A stretch of DNA of 64,000 bases from Impatiens glandulifera (GCF_907164915.1 NC_061863.1:2417840-2481839), one strand, 5' to 3'. Shown: positions 27,075-40,175, counted from the stretch's first letter. Translations and numbers: made by a program. Notes: generated by a model not told the origin, from the letters alone.

Positions 27075-28565
27075 ATAAGTATATATATATTTTTAATTTA
27101 ATCCTTATTTTTAGTAAATTTATTTTTAAATTAAATTATTTCTCAATAACTTACATTCAATTAAGTTATTAATTTTATTTTTATAACAAAATTCTTTACT
27201 TTTTTTTCTTTTCAATATTCCATTCTCTGTCTCTCCTATGTTAGTTTTTTTAACCTTAACTTCTTCGTTAATTTTCTTTATAGTTTTATGATTATATATA
27301 TTTTTATTCTGATTTTATGTTTTTGTTAATAATTTACAATAAAAAATAAAAGAATTAAAAAAATATATATTATTGTCATTTTTTAAACATAGATGAAGTT
27401 CATATTCATTCACGTTATTGATCTAATTTTCAATATAATATTAATATAGAAGAAAATACATCTAATACTAAAGAAAATCAACCTCATTTAATATTTTCAA
27501 GAGTTGAAATTGTTTTTAATACTCTTAAACGCAATTCGAATTCTAAAAACATCTAGTTAATTAATAAGATGAAATTAGACGAGTTTATATTAAAATGAGT
27601 TTGTATCAATCTAAAGTGAGTGAGTATCCAAAAACTAAGTATAAATCACAAATCTAGTATCGTAAATTTCAATACTCGTGGTTTAAAAAGTTTCCATGGT
27701 TAGAGTATTCTTCGTCAAAAGATTTAATATTTTGTTTTTTTTATTATTTTTTCTAGAAGAAATCACCTCTTAATCCTTATATATTTACGAATACCCTACT
27801 AAAATAAAATATATATTAAGCATATATTAAGAGGTGATTTCTTTTAAAAAATATAACAAGGAAAAAAAATATTGAATTTTTGGATGAAAAGTACTATAAC
27901 TAAGGAAACTTTGTAAAGCACAAGGATTTAAATTTACGATACTGATTTTGTTATCAATACTTAGTTTTTAGATACTCATCCAACTTAGATTGATACATAC
28001 TCATTTTAATATAAGCTCTTTTAATTTCATATTGTTGATAAACGAGATGTTACTATATTCCAGAGTATTAAGATCAATTTCAATTTTTGGAAATTTTAAA
28101 ACAACTCTTTTTCAATATTAAATATATTTTCCTAAATACTAATATTAAATTAAAAATTTACCTCATTAACGATGAAGATAAACTTTTTTTTTTTATTTTT
28201 GAAAAATGACAATAATATTTTTCATCTTTTATTTCTTCATTTTCTTTTATAATCTATTAATAAAAACTTATATTTGAGAATATATATAATTTATATAATC
28301 TTATACTGAGAAAATTATTGAAGACAAGGAAAAGAAGACAAAGTTTAAGAATACGTGATAAGTTAAATTAATAATATTTTAAATAAGTGAAAATTAATTA
28401 TATAAAAAAGAAAAAAAAAATGAAAGTTTAGTTTAGAATGTGAATATAAAAAAATAATAAGGAATGTAGTTATAAATAATAAAAAAATTAATCTAATTAA
28501 AGGTAAGTGGTGAAATAATTTAATTTAAAAATAAGGATTAAATTAACAAATATATATATATATAT
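27075..28565. repeat. Large foldback element (arms about 700 bp)
   Basis: Left arm about 27075-27774, right arm about 27826-28565, loop 27775-27825. The innermost 18 bases (27757-27774 and 27826-27843) are perfect reverse complements. Further out, paired words include ATGAGT(T/A)TGTATCAATCTAA, ATATTATTGTCATTTTT and TTAATTTAATCCTTATTTTT. The arms carry indels and substitutions, so the duplication is not recent. It has no coding capacity. It may be a foldback MITE or an inverted duplication; a transcript would form a long hairpin. Confidence 0.75.
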
Positions 28566-30290
28566 ATATATTTTTAAAAAAATCCCTGACTTATAGCTAA
28601 TCCGAAAAAAAATAAGGATTTGGCAACAATCTATAATAATAGTTGTGCGATGACTATTAATAATCACATGTATCATAGAATTGCTAGCGATTACCTCAGA
28701 TGCAGCCTTAAATTGATGATGGTTGATTAAAGAAGAAGGATTTGAAAGAAAGTTATAAATTAAATATATAGCCGATCGATTATACAATCAGTAAAGTAAT
28801 TGATCAGATCATCCAACTCGATCGATCGCCTTTCACACAGGTTCGGAGAAGGAAGGATGTTGTGGAAAATTAAGGTGTTTTTAAGCGACATTTCATACCA
28901 AAATCTAAACATATAGTTTCCATGATTTCTATGATAATTGATAAGATCGTATTGATGTAGTTCTCATATGAATACGCGTGATCTGAGTCAGACCTGATAG
29001 TATCGATGAAAATGAGAGTTAGTTCAATCAGATCCTTTGTCTTCCTATGAAATATTAAGGAGAAACAATCTCTATTGATTGGAAAGATGAGTGGTTCTCT
29101 AAATAACTTCGACCTACAATACCATATATATATATAAATAAGTGGTAAAATATTTAAAGAAGAGAATATACATAATATTTTTCTTATAATTAACTTTTGA
29201 TTTTATATTATATTATTTTATAAATAATATAATATATATTCTTTAAGATCTTAACAGTATTTAATTATATATTATTTATAATATTCTTTTAAAATCTTAA
29301 TTCTATAATTAACTTCTTTAATTATATATATATTATTTTATTTTATTTCATAAATAAAATAATATATGTTATATTTATTTATAATATATTATTATTTTCT
29401 TTTATCTAATCGATCAAATTATTATGGATATAGGTTTTTTAAAATTCATTATAAAATATTTTATTGAATTTTGTAGAGAAAAAATAAATAAAGTGTTTAC
29501 CGCGCCAATTATGTGATCGGTGCTGAAAATATTTTCACAATCAACTATCGATATATTTCCTCCGCTACCTTAAAAATCGAGAGGCAGACGGCCATCGACT
29601 TCATTATGATAAAGTCATTTTATTCTGGGTTGGCAATGACTTTAAGTTTAAGGTGATTTGACCAACTTTTATAAAAATAATTTATCATTATTTTACTAAA
29701 AAATTATTACGAGAGAGTTGGATAGAAGTACTAACAATTATTTTATGAAACATAATTACTTAAAATTTTAATTTAGATGAAATTATTTATTTAATATGTA
29801 TTATTAGCTCAGGAAAAAAAAATTCATCACGAAATTATTCTGTTCTTCATTTTTTTTTTCCTACACGTACATTTTGACCTTACTTCAAAACTTAAAAGAA
29901 TATTTAAAAAAAAAAAAATCAATGGAGTTAGAAATGACAATCAAACAGAAAATATGTCAAAATGTTTTCAACCAAAATTTATTCAAAGACAATATCCCAC
30001 CATTTAAAATTATAGTGAAAATCGAACATAAAACATTTGATGCATTCAAAATATTGCACTTGCTCAATTGGCAGACCACTACCAGATCAAAAGCAGTTGT
30101 TAATCTTTCATTCATAAAAAAAACTTCTATCAGCATATCTGTTTCTCAACAGACAGTTATAGCTTAAGACAAACATCACTTGCTCCATCGTCAATAACTA
30201 ACTACAATACAACCGTGACATTACCAAATCAACGAAAGAAATGTCCCGAAAACTTAGGGTTTGTCAAGAAGAAGTATGGTTTTTAAAAGG
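28566..30290. other. Intergenic region downstream of the hydrolase gene
   Basis: No gene recognised. 28800-29130 and 29500-29640 are less AT-rich and may be fragments of decayed elements. 29160-29440 is a dense mosaic of ATATTATTTT/AAAATAATAT words in both orientations, so it is locally self-complementary. Confidence 0.45.
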
Positions 30291-30297
30291 GTCAGCC

Positions 30298-33200
30298 TTA
30301 AACTGAAGGCTCCCTCAAACCTGTAGGCAAATCCAGTTCATTTTCATTTTCTCCTAAAGGATCAAAATGACAGTCAACCATATCCTTTGTAACTTCTTCC
30401 AACCTCGGTGGGTCCCACTGCAAAGATCGATCAGTCAGCTTATAATATGACGAAACAAAATACAACAAAATAAGAACATACCTTTGGAGCAAAATCTTTG
30501 TCAACTAATCGTGCACGTACACCCTATTGAAGCAAAAATCCAAAACAGTTATACAAACTCGCAAATAAATAAATTGTAATGAAAAGGCTCATATAGGTAC
30601 CTCGCAGAAATCATTAGAAACCCGTTTGGATATGCAATTCAACGAGACTCTATATTCACGAGCTAGGCATTGGTCAAGAGGTTGAAATCTACCTTCTCGT
30701 ATCTGTAAACAAACAATTGATTAGAATTTCAAATACTTAACTGCTAAACTAATCTGCATTTTGGGTATGAATGGCAACTTACTGATCGTAAAGTCAATTT
30801 AAGACTAAGTGGCGATGATTGTTTAAGTTTGTCGAGTGTTTTGATACACCAATCATCATACGACTCTGCAGCCTCTTTCTCCTGTGTGGAACAAGAATCC
30901 GTGATTTTTTTATGAGATCATAATCGGTTCTCATTTTCAAAAGAAAAAATATACATCACAAATTTTGTCAGTTAAATACAAAAGTATCATGACTAGCCTA
31001 ATCAGCTATATTGCTAACTATAATATCTAATCAGGATTCAATACCCATTCTTTGAAAAAAGTCCACTTGCTGATGTTGTTCAGACTCTGCTTCTCATATT
31101 TAGAGTCTTATAGTATTCATCTATAAAGGGTGATAAATAAAACACTCATACTCTTTTTTCTGAAAAAATCATAAATCGGGCTTTCTAAGGAGCCAATGGA
31201 CCCATTTTCAAAAGCAATTTTTTTCTGAGTTAGCAGAGAAACTGTGAAATTTCAGAATCTGTGTGGCACACAATGAGTAGTTAGTTCTATTTTCAAATGT
31301 GATCCATTTGGATGGAAAGTCATACAAATGGTGCTTCCAAAATCAACTCAATAAGTCCAACATTAATTCCTTACTATGTGCGATTGGACAAATCATATTT
31401 GAAGTAACGAAGGTCGTTTAGCAATTCTAAATGAGAATTTATGGAGCAAAGCTGGACTTAAGCTCAATCCTGAGTCAAGTTTGACAGAACCCGAGATACT
31501 TGACTCAGTTCAGGTCGCTTGAACCCCAATATATTAGTAGAGTATGGATCTATTATTGAAGATGATTGAATAATATAATCCAACATATCAAAAAATATAT
31601 TTAACTCGGGCATATATAAACTAATAATGCATATAAAGTTTTTACCAGGGCTTCAATGATTTCTTCAACGGTGTCCTGACTGAAGCATTTGTCGATGGTT
31701 TCAATCCTGAAGAATCATGGAAACAAAACAAATTTCTAAAAACCTTAAAAACTGATCCTTATTCAAAACAAATGGGTTCAAGTAAAAATGCATTCTTTAT
31801 TTTAAAGGCAACTTTTGGAAAATCACTAAATTCTTTTGTGCAAGACATTACTTGTGGAGAACGCTTCTCTTATCTGGGTAGACAAGATCACCATATTGTG
31901 CAAGAGAGTTCTCAATAATGGAAGGCATGTCAGTCATCAATTTACCAAGACGATCTTCAATCAAAGAAAGCCTCTGTGAGGAAAAAGATATGGAAACATC
32001 TTATAAGATTAAAAAGGAATAATGAATAACAGACACATTAACTGAAGATTAAGGATGAAAACCAACCGCATTCAATGAATAGTGTGTTGCTAGGCCACAA
32101 GCAATCATTTCAACTCCATTAAGCTTTTCTCCCGTCAGAGCCAAGAACTCACCTGAAACCACAAAAGAGAAGTTATATTAAAAATCAAAATAGATTGGAT
32201 CATGATTAACACGTTTTTAGTTTTTCATTCAGAGAGGTACCGAAATAACCAGGCAGACGGGAAAGATAGAAAGAAGCCCCTGCATCAGGGTGAAAACCCA
32301 GTTGAGCTTCTGGAGTTGAAAAAACCTGCGGTTTTATAGAAAATGTGCATTTATAAGAAAGTCAAAAACACATTTGAATCCCGAAAAAGAAGACCCAAAA
32401 ACAAACAAGCAATTATAAGTATTAACTTTTGTGGAATCAAAATGGCAGCAGGGTTTTAGAAACATACAGTTTTATCGGTTGCTACACGGAACATTCCAGG
32501 AAGTGAAATACCTGCACCACTGCCCATACTGACACCGTCCAAGATAGCCACCTGTATATCCATAGATTATCATCATATGCAAAAGCAAAAACTAGAAATA
32601 TGCATTTCATTGGAGTTCTCCACATTCCACTCAGCTACTCAAAATAAATGTTCATACTTAACCAAGAGATCAAAAAAGAATCACCGGAGAAATTTGTAAA
32701 AGTATAGGGATATAGTGTAATTAGAGATGAGGGTGATATTGAAATTAATGTTAGTAGAGGAAGGAATCTACATATATAAACATATTTAAAAAAAAAATTA
32801 AATTATAAGTTGTTTCACATCTGGATCCAAAACCAGATACAGAAACAGAAACAAAAGTTATAAGTATTTTGAGATGGGGCCATTGTATGAATGATCTTGA
32901 ATATGAACAAATTGAATCAGATTTTCTCTTCTCATGCTTAGACCATTCCTTCTCATATGAACTTCTTCACTAATTTTCTCACTAAATCCTAGATTTGTAA
33001 TATAGGCTTTGTTCGTTTATGGATTATTTTGGGGTTATCCCCAAATAACCTTGTTCGTTCGGGGTTATGAAAAAGTGAGTCCAGGGGGTGTTTGGGTGAA
33101 ATGACATTAGAGGTATAAATATATGAGTTTTTTAAAAAAGAAATAGAGGGTATTTTGGTTAATGATTTGAATGATGTGTTGATGAGGGAAAGTAGGATGG

Positions 33201-34471
33201 GATGGTGGGTTATTTGAGATTATCTTCAAATCACCCAAAACAAACAAGGCCAGGTATATTACAAATTTCAAATCATGATGGAGCGGCCTCTTAAACAAAA
33301 AATGGTTATAAACTAATGGTCTTATTGGGGAAATATGTTGGTCTAGAAGACAATTTAGAGCCTTGGCTAACCTCTACCTCGCCCAAAAGAAAGAAAGACT
33401 CTATTATGGATTTTGTTTTCTGCTGGAGATCTATCATGACTCTTTTGCACATTGTTAAATATATCAGCAAATTTTAGCATGTAAAACCTAAAAGCAAATT
33501 GAATACTCACATTTGGCTTCAAATAGGTTCCCAATAGGTATATAAAGCCATAAAGTGTCCTGAAGAACATTTTACACTCTTCAGTATTCCCTGCATATAC
33601 TCATATAATTAGATCAATATTATATAAATGCATATGGATATTGATATTGATATTTACGCCTTTAAGAAAGACTGTGCCTAGTACGAACACAACGAATTCA
33701 TTAGATTACCCTGAACCCAAACAAACAGACTAAACCCTAAACCCTAAACCCTAATTAGATCAATAAGACTGCCTAGTAAGAACACCGTGAATTTATTAGA
33801 TTACCCCGAACCAGGACAAACAGACTCGATAATGGCACAAAGAATATCAAACAATGGACATTTTTTACACATAAAGATGAGATGATATCGCACCTTCATT
33901 AAGCATCTGATAGAGAGAAACTACATCTGAACCAGAACAGAATGCCCTGCCACTTCCCTATGTACTTAACAGCTTTAGATTCCAACATAAACAAATAATC
34001 TGGAGAATCAATGAAGAAGAAGAAATGTGTTACCTTCATTATGACAAACCCAATATCTGGATTTTCTTCCCATGACTCATAGAGCCTTTTCAAACGAGAT
34101 GCCTATAAATAAATCAAAAGAGAACTAAATTACTTATCTATTACTATCATTTTCTCTGTAACTAACTGAGCTATCAATGTGGGAATTGGGGTTTTAACCA
34201 TAGAACTATCAATCGCATTTAGAACAGACGGTCTACTGAGCACAGCAGCTCTGGATTTAGCTCTTCCTTCAACCATAACCTGAAGATTACAATCAAATCA
34301 AATGAAAAACGTAAACGAACACTTAGAATTCCTGAATCATTCACGATACAGTATGACAAAACTGACCTCCTCTTCGACATCGTAGGGTGAAATGTTGGGT
34401 AGAGCGGAGAAATGTCTTTGTAGAGATGGAAATGAACGCCTTAAAGGCGATAACAGCTTCAGTCTCTGCAT
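30298..34471 (-). CDS. 3-hydroxyisobutyryl-CoA hydrolase-like protein, mitochondrial
   Basis: Fourteen exons in transcript order: 34471-34367, 34279-34199, 34102-34034, 33957-33894, 33590-33511, 32551-32468, 32325-32241, 32152-32067, 31973-31852, 31706-31646, 30881-30783, 30702-30601, 30523-30482, 30417-30298. All junctions are GT-AG and join in frame to 399 aa, close to the plant mitochondrial family (about 400). The first 35 residues are basic and serine-rich, as in a transit peptide. The crotonase fold shows GSGRAFCSGSDV (about 86-97, oxyanion hole), DGVSMGSGAG and PEAQLGFHPDAGAS with the catalytic-type pair E167 and D175; the protein ends in WDPPRLEEV and LPTGLREPSV. The family hydrolyses 3-hydroxyisobutyryl-CoA in valine breakdown; the mitochondrial plant copies resemble At4g31810, and their exact substrate is less certain. 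The model has no frame break. Confidence 0.93.
32990..33268. mobile_element. MITE inside intron 5 of the hydrolase gene
   Basis: Ends are imperfect inverted repeats: ATTTGTAATATA then GGCTTTGTTCGTTT on the left, and the reverse of ATTTGTAATATACCTGGCC on the right, with AACAAACAAGGCC. The interior has GC-richer GGGTTATCCCC and TTTGGGTG motifs, unlike the surrounding intron. GGCCTTGTTTG-type ends are common in plant MITEs of PIF/Harbinger or hAT type; the superfamily is unresolved because the target duplication is unclear. Confidence 0.55.
33668..33828. repeat. Telomere-like (TAAACCC)3 between direct repeats, in intron 4
   Basis: Three TAAACCC repeats at about 33731-33752 sit between two diverged copies of a block of about 60 bp (33668-33729 and 33767-33828). 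The copies share GCCTAGTA, GAACAC, TTAGATTACCC and ACAAACAGACT. TAAACCC is the plant telomere unit, but three copies is far too short for a telomere. Confidence 0.6.
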
Positions 34472-34599
34472 CTTCGGCACACTCAGGCCACTCTCTCTCT
34501 ATATATATAATCTGGGCTCCGGCGGCGGCGGGGGGTTGAAGCGCCGACTATGCTTGAGGAAGGAGATTGGGAACTCTGTTTAGATGTTTAAGTTCATAT

Positions 34600-35540
34600 T
34601 TTATTTCTTAGAAAAATATAAATCTTTTTTCTTTTTCATTTTTTTTAAGGGTTTAGAAAATTGATTAAAATGAAATAAGAATTTGTATACATAGCTAAAC
34701 CCTTCTTAATAATTTAATTCTTCAACATTTAAATTGCAATAGATTTTAAAATAATAATAATAACAATAATATAAAGTCATTTTTCTATTATAAAATAGTT
34801 TGTTACGATCAAATTATCAAATTGAGACTCTGCAATTTTAAAAATTATTTTTCCATGCTCGTTATTATTAAAATTATATAAAAAACAAAGTGTCATTTAT
34901 AAATAAAAGATTAATTTTATTAATTTAATTATCAAATTTGAGTGAATTGAGAATTTTGACTACCGAATTTCAGAGAATTAGTAGTGAAACCAACATTTTG
35001 CTATGCCATTTAGATAATAAATTAACCATGTTTAAATTAAAAATGTTTGAATTCGATAATAAAAATCCTTGAAAGTTGTTATTATTCATGTCTTTTAATT
35101 TTTTTTTAAATATATTTGGTAAATGAATCAAATAAAATTGAAAGTTGTTATTATTCATGTCTTTTAATTTATTTTTAAATATATTTGTATTATTTTTTTG
35201 GTAAATGAATCGACTTTTTAACCGACTAATAAACTCTGAAATGTACAGTTTCAGTTTATTTTTAAATGAACGTCAATCATTTAATTCATTTAGTTGAACC
35301 AATTACATCTTAAATTATGAAGTTTTTTACTATACATTTACCTTTAGAAAAAACAGATTGATCTTGGATGCATGCTTTAATCCATGTAAAAAAGGTGTAT
35401 CTTGTAACAAATCTGTGACATGCATCATGAAATCTATTTAACATTTGCAAGTTAAAACAATATAATATGACTATTAATCATTATAACAATCATATGCAAA
35501 ATTGAAGTTGTTTGCTTGCATCTTCGAACAGACTATTTCT
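34600..35540. other. Intergenic region between hydrolase and YbaB genes
   Basis: No gene recognised. Contains a direct duplication of GAAAGTTGTTATTATTCATG at about 35071 and 35140, each followed by TCTTTTAATTT and TAAATATATTTG. It includes the upstream region of the hydrolase gene (right after 34471, with a CT-rich stretch and TATATATATA near 34499) and the 3' flank of the YbaB gene. Confidence 0.5.
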
Positions 35541-38370
35541 CTACTTAAATCCTTCGCTAAGGCCTTGCGGCATTCCTAGACTCTGAGCCAGGTTGTTCAT
35601 TCTTTCCTTCATAGCCTGAGATTTAACACGACAAAATCAAATGGGGATCTCTATTGTAGAGAGGGCAGTGATTGGGTGTAAGGAAAAAATAAGTAGAATC
35701 ACCTGAACGCTCTTCTGATGTGCATCTTTGTAGGCCTCGGTTACCAAAAGAGACAGTTTCTGCCCATAAAGACGAGATTAGGAATGTTACTACATAGAGA
35801 ATAGAGATAAATGAGTATAATCCCTTAACCAAATCTATTGTGGAATTATGCTTCAAGTGAACAAAGTTCAAGCTATTAGTGTTGCAAGAATTCAATCATA
35901 TTTGGAAACACTCTTTTGTGATATATCTCATCATGGAGTGGATTTAAAACAAAATCACGTTTGGTAATAGAAGTTAATCAAACACAAATGAAGAAATTTA
36001 TGGGCAATATATCATCTGGATCCGAATTCAAATCTAGAAACATAAAGTGTTTCCATATAGGACAGATCTCGGAAAGTGATATTTGGCATGAGAGGTGCAA
36101 TTGAATTAGACTCAATGAAAAATGTGATTTTTTCATTAAATCATGCTACAAAAGAAATGATAACAATTTTCTGCCAAATAGATTTTTTACTTTTGTTTGA
36201 TGTGGTTTACACTAATATCCTGTCATCAAATCATCAACTAAAATACTAAAATAGCCTTACTTTATTCTTTATAACAATTTCAAATATCAAATACTAAGGA
36301 TATTTTAGTCATTTTACCCAAATCAACAACTATTTACATCAAACAAGATCAGATTATTTTGAAATAACCTTACATCAAACCATTCCTAAGTTAGGACCTC
36401 ATTTAGAAACAACCCTCTAATCTTAAGATCACTAGCAAGGTAGAGAGGTAAAGTCTCGTTTAGCTCAGTTGGTTCGAAATGTAATATCATTGGAACAAAA
36501 GTGTGTCAAGTTGCTGGAGTGATCTAACTGGGATGGAACCATATAACAAAATGTGTTTCAATCAGATAATTGGATTCTGGAAAGTGCGAGGATAGTCTAC
36601 CAGTAGAGAATTCAAAACGAGACTAAATAGATTACATCAACTTTCCTTTTTCTTTGTTGTGGAATGATAGATATAAACTTCACTTAATCTCAAGAATTCG
36701 GCCTTTTTGCAAAACAGAAAAATTATTTACCTCAGCTCCCAACTCCATAGCTGTTTCAGTTATCTCGATCCGCATAGGCTGTTGGTTGCCAGACAGTGTT
36801 GCCTGACATAAGACACAAAAGGCGTGTTAGAGAGAACTAGATTGTTGGACATCTTATGATCTCAATAAGCTAGATGACATGAAAGGAAAGAAATGACAAA
36901 GAAACTCCAAACACATACCACAATGTTAAATGAGAAATAAATTAACCACTCAAATAAGCTAGATGACATGAAAGGAAAGAAATGACAAAGAAATTCCAAA
37001 CTAATTTATCCTCTTTCAAATGACCTTATACATGGTGTTGAATCAAATATGTGATAGTATAGGGTTAGGTATTAATAGAGGGCCAATATTCTTGGGAAGT
37101 CTTGACAGAAAGTGTAAACTAGTCCTGAAAATTGTCAAGGGTATTCTTGGAATTCTTTGAGGCTTCCATTTGTCAGGACGCTAATCTTGATGACCAAGCA
37201 TTTTCCAAATTTCCTTCTGTTTAAGCATCGGCTAAATGAGGATGAGATGGTAACTAAGCAACAACTAGTTAGTATAATTTAGAGGATTAGACCTCAGGTG
37301 GATGGATATGATAGACTATGAGTGATGAAACAATGTCTAAAGAAGAACCCTAACTGTAATACTCTATATTGTATATGTAAGGGTGGAGAAAAGATAGAGG
37401 GTTCAACTATCATGATCATTTTTTCTGCATAGAGTGATAATGAATTGAAAAACTACCAATCATAATGAAATTGATGGCATAAAGACGAGAATATTCTCAA
37501 AGAACTGTTATAGACGTCACTACCATCTCAATTTTGGCAGTATTCGGTTAATCTCCATTACAGAAATACTACAAATAGTATTGATTGAAATCCTTGACAG
37601 TAATCATACCTTTACTAGTTCATCTTCACAGTAACCATCAAATTCAGCTCTGGAACAAGACAACAACAAATGAATACATCGATAACACAAACTAAACGTA
37701 AAACAGTAACTACATAAGACAGTAATTTATCCGATTGATAACACATACACAGCAAGTTCTTTCTGCACACGTACCGCCTCAACCTGGACTACCATCTGTG
37801 CTTTTTTTACAGTCTCATACAAGTTTTGCATGTTACCTAGTATACCTGCCTGATATTAGCAAAGTCAGGTTAAAATCTCAACAAACAAAGAGAATACTAG
37901 AAGCAATTAACCATATTGCTTCATCTCTTGTTCTTGATTAGTGTCAGCATGTTCTATAAGCTTAATAAACATGATATATAGTGAGATTTCGTCATTATTT
38001 TGATCATAGCATAACAAATACAAAAATTGAGGAAACACAAACAAAGCAACCAACCTTATTATCATTCGCGTCACCATTACTCTCTTTCTTTCCGCCTCCA
38101 AATAAACCACGCACCTGGAGAGATCTTCGAGTAGGAAGCGCAATTGAATTGTATCGACACAATTTACCTAGGTATTAGGTCAAGGAATTACTATTTGGTC
38201 CCATGAAATTGAAAAATCCATGAGAAGGATCTAAGAAAAACAAAGGTTACATAAGCAGGCTTTCTAAATAAGGGAGAAATCATTTTACCGGTGGAAATTG
38301 AAGACGGAGTGTGATTTCTTGTAAAGATGGATAACTGAGGTCTAACAACATAAGAGGTAGCTGAAGCCAT
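35541..38370 (-). CDS. STIC2: Nucleoid-associated YbaB/EbfC family protein, plastid (STIC2-type)
   Basis: Seven exons: 38370-38289, 38167-38055, 37849-37749, 37649-37610, 36802-36731, 35759-35703, 35615-35541. GT-AG junctions join in frame to 179 aa, the usual size of plant YbaB proteins. Residues 1 to about 46 are Ser/Thr/Arg-rich and low in acid, as in a plastid transit peptide. The mature part starts near VRGLFGGGKK and continues through AGILGNMQNLYETVKKAQ, VQKELAVAEFDGYC and LSGNQQPMRIEITE to MNNLAQSLGMPQGLS, the whole YbaB domain. Bacterial YbaB binds DNA as a dimer. Arabidopsis STIC2 (At2g24020) and its paralogue act in chloroplast thylakoid protein biogenesis. An in-frame extension upstream of this ATG exists but lacks transit-peptide character, so the MASATSY start is preferred. 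The tRNA-like array begins about 340 bases upstream. Confidence 0.92.
36869..37005. repeat. Short direct duplication in an intron
   Basis: About 45 bases starting ATAAGCTAGATGACATGAAA recur about 87 bp later with one difference, inside intron 4 of the YbaB gene. It appears to be a local duplication of no known function. Confidence 0.7.
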
Positions 38371-38994
38371 TGCTGCGAAATTTGAAGTTACGGAGAGGAG
38401 AGGAGAGAGAGAGAGAGTGAGAGAAATGAGAATTGTGAAGAAGCGCGGATAAGAATACAAAGAACTTTAGTCCATCGCCTGAAGCGTGAAGGAGATGATC
38501 AATTTTAGGCCTTGTTTGATTTTTTTTAAAGGACTTTATTTAGAAAATTTTGGTTTAAAGTAATGTTTTACAAAATTATTTAATTATCTTATATTTATAT
38601 TTTAAAATTCAAAATAAAAATATTTTTATATTTTAGTTGGCCAAATGTTATTTAGGATTTCAACTAATAAATTAATTATAAAAAAAAAGCGCTCACCAAA
38701 ACCTTCTTTATTTACATCGAATTATTAACGGCGTTGTTGGGAGATCAAACACAGGTCACCCGCGTAACAAACATGAATACTTACCATGATTTGTTTCACT
38801 AATAAGTGGCTCATCAAGGACTTGTTGGGATCAAAACCTGGTGACATGTGAATACTTAATACTATACTGCAATGACTTGTTATTATTTTGCCAAGAATAA
38901 GAACATTTTGTTTCACTAATAAGTTAATTTTCGAATAACCCGACTCAGAAGAGGGCTTGTTTGTTTTCATCAAATATAAACCAAAAATACTAAA

Positions 38995-39062
38995 GTTGTG
39001 CCGGGATTGTACTCGGTCACTCGCGTAAAATGAGAGAATATTTACCACTATATTACAACGAC
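38995..39062 (-). pseudogene. tRNA-Asp-like unit, abutting the next
   Basis: Starts (minus) GTCGTTGTAATATAGTGG. The anticodon region is degenerate (the GTC loop is lost). Its 5' end shares the three bases GAC with the 3' end of the following unit, so there is no spacer. Confidence 0.65.
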
Positions 39063-39129
39063 GTTGCTGGGGATTGAACCAGGTCACTCAAGTGACAGAC
39101 GAGAATATTTACCATTATACTACAACGAC
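39060..39129 (-). pseudogene. tRNA-Asp-like unit (anticodon GTC)
   Basis: 70 bp. Minus strand begins GTCGTTGTAGTATAATGG and ends CAACGTC. Loop CTGTCAC keeps the Asp anticodon GTC; the acceptor stem has one T-T mismatch. B-box region GGTTCAATCCCC. Confidence 0.7.
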
Positions 39130-39533
39130 AAATATTGGGAATCAATTATTAGTGAAACAAACAGTGGTAAATATTGTTTGTTTTCATCGAATTATTAACG
39201 TCGTTATTGGGAGATCGAACACAGGTTACCCTCGTAACAACATGAATACTTAGCACTGTTTGCTTCACTAATAAGTGACTCACCAAGGGCTTATTGGGAT
39301 CAAAACCTATTGCCATATGTGAATACTAAATACTATACTCCAATGACTTGTTATTATTTTGGCAAGAATAATAACATTTTGTTTCACTAATAAAAAATAA
39401 CCCGACTCACAAGAGGGCTTGTTTGTTTTCATCAAATATAAACCAAAAATACTAAAGTTGTGTCGGGATTGTACTCGGGTCACTCGCGTAAAATTAAAGA
39501 ATACTTACCACTATATTACAACGACGTTACAAC

Positions 39534-39603
39534 GACGTTGCTGGAGATTGAACCAGGTCACTCAAGTGACAGATGTGAATATTTACCATTATACTACAAC
39601 GAC
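39534..39603 (-). pseudogene. tRNA-Asp-like unit (anticodon GTC)
   Basis: Near-copy of the unit at 39060-39129 in the second 470 bp repeat. Loop CTGTCAC is kept. It is preceded on the plus strand by a short duplication of GACGTTACAAC. Confidence 0.7.
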
Positions 39604-39988
39604 AAATATTCTTTTGATTAGAATAAAATTTTGTGTTTTTCACTAATAAATTTATTTTAAGAAAACCTGTATCTCACCAAAAAATTTTTGTTTTCATCAA
39701 ACGAACACGGGTCACCCGCATAACAGACTACTTACCACTATACTACGACTTGTTGTTCTTTTGGTGAGAATAAGACCTTGTTTGTTTCAATAATAAGTGG
39801 CTCACCAAGGACTTGTCGGGAATTAAACCCGAGTGGCATGTGTGAATACTTACTAGTATACTACAACGGTTTGTCAATCTTTTGGTGAGAATAAAAGCAT
39901 TTTGTTTCACTAATAAGTTAATTTTCGAATAACCCGGCTCACCAAAGGGATTATTTGTTTTCATCAAATTATTAACCAAAAGACTCAC

Positions 39989-40060
39989 GCCGTTGTCGGG
40001 GATCAAACCCAGGTCACCCGCATGACATGCGGGAATACTTTAACACTATACTACAACGAC
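39989..40060 (-). pseudogene. tRNA-Asp-like unit type a, best acceptor stem (GTC)
   Basis: 72 bp. The acceptor stem GTCGTTG/CAACGGC is the canonical plant tRNA-Asp stem and pairs over 7 bp with one G-U. Anticodon stem CCCGC/GCGGG is intact around loop ATGTCAT (GTC). The D arm has an extra base and an altered AGTGTTAAAG segment, and the outer T-stem pair is C-A. It is among the best-preserved copies, but function is doubtful. Confidence 0.7.
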
Positions 40061-40175
40061 TTGACATTCTTTTAGTTAGAAATTTAGAATAAAGGTTTGT
40101 GTTTTTCAAAAATAAGTTACATTTACAAAATCCCCGGCTCACCAAGGTCTTGTTTGTTTTCATAAGTCTATTAAC

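Noticed and set aside
36450..36620. Possible tRNA gene (TTTAGCTCAGTTGGTT)
   Set aside because: Only an A-box-like stretch is present, with no B box or closing acceptor stem. It is probably a decayed SINE or chance.
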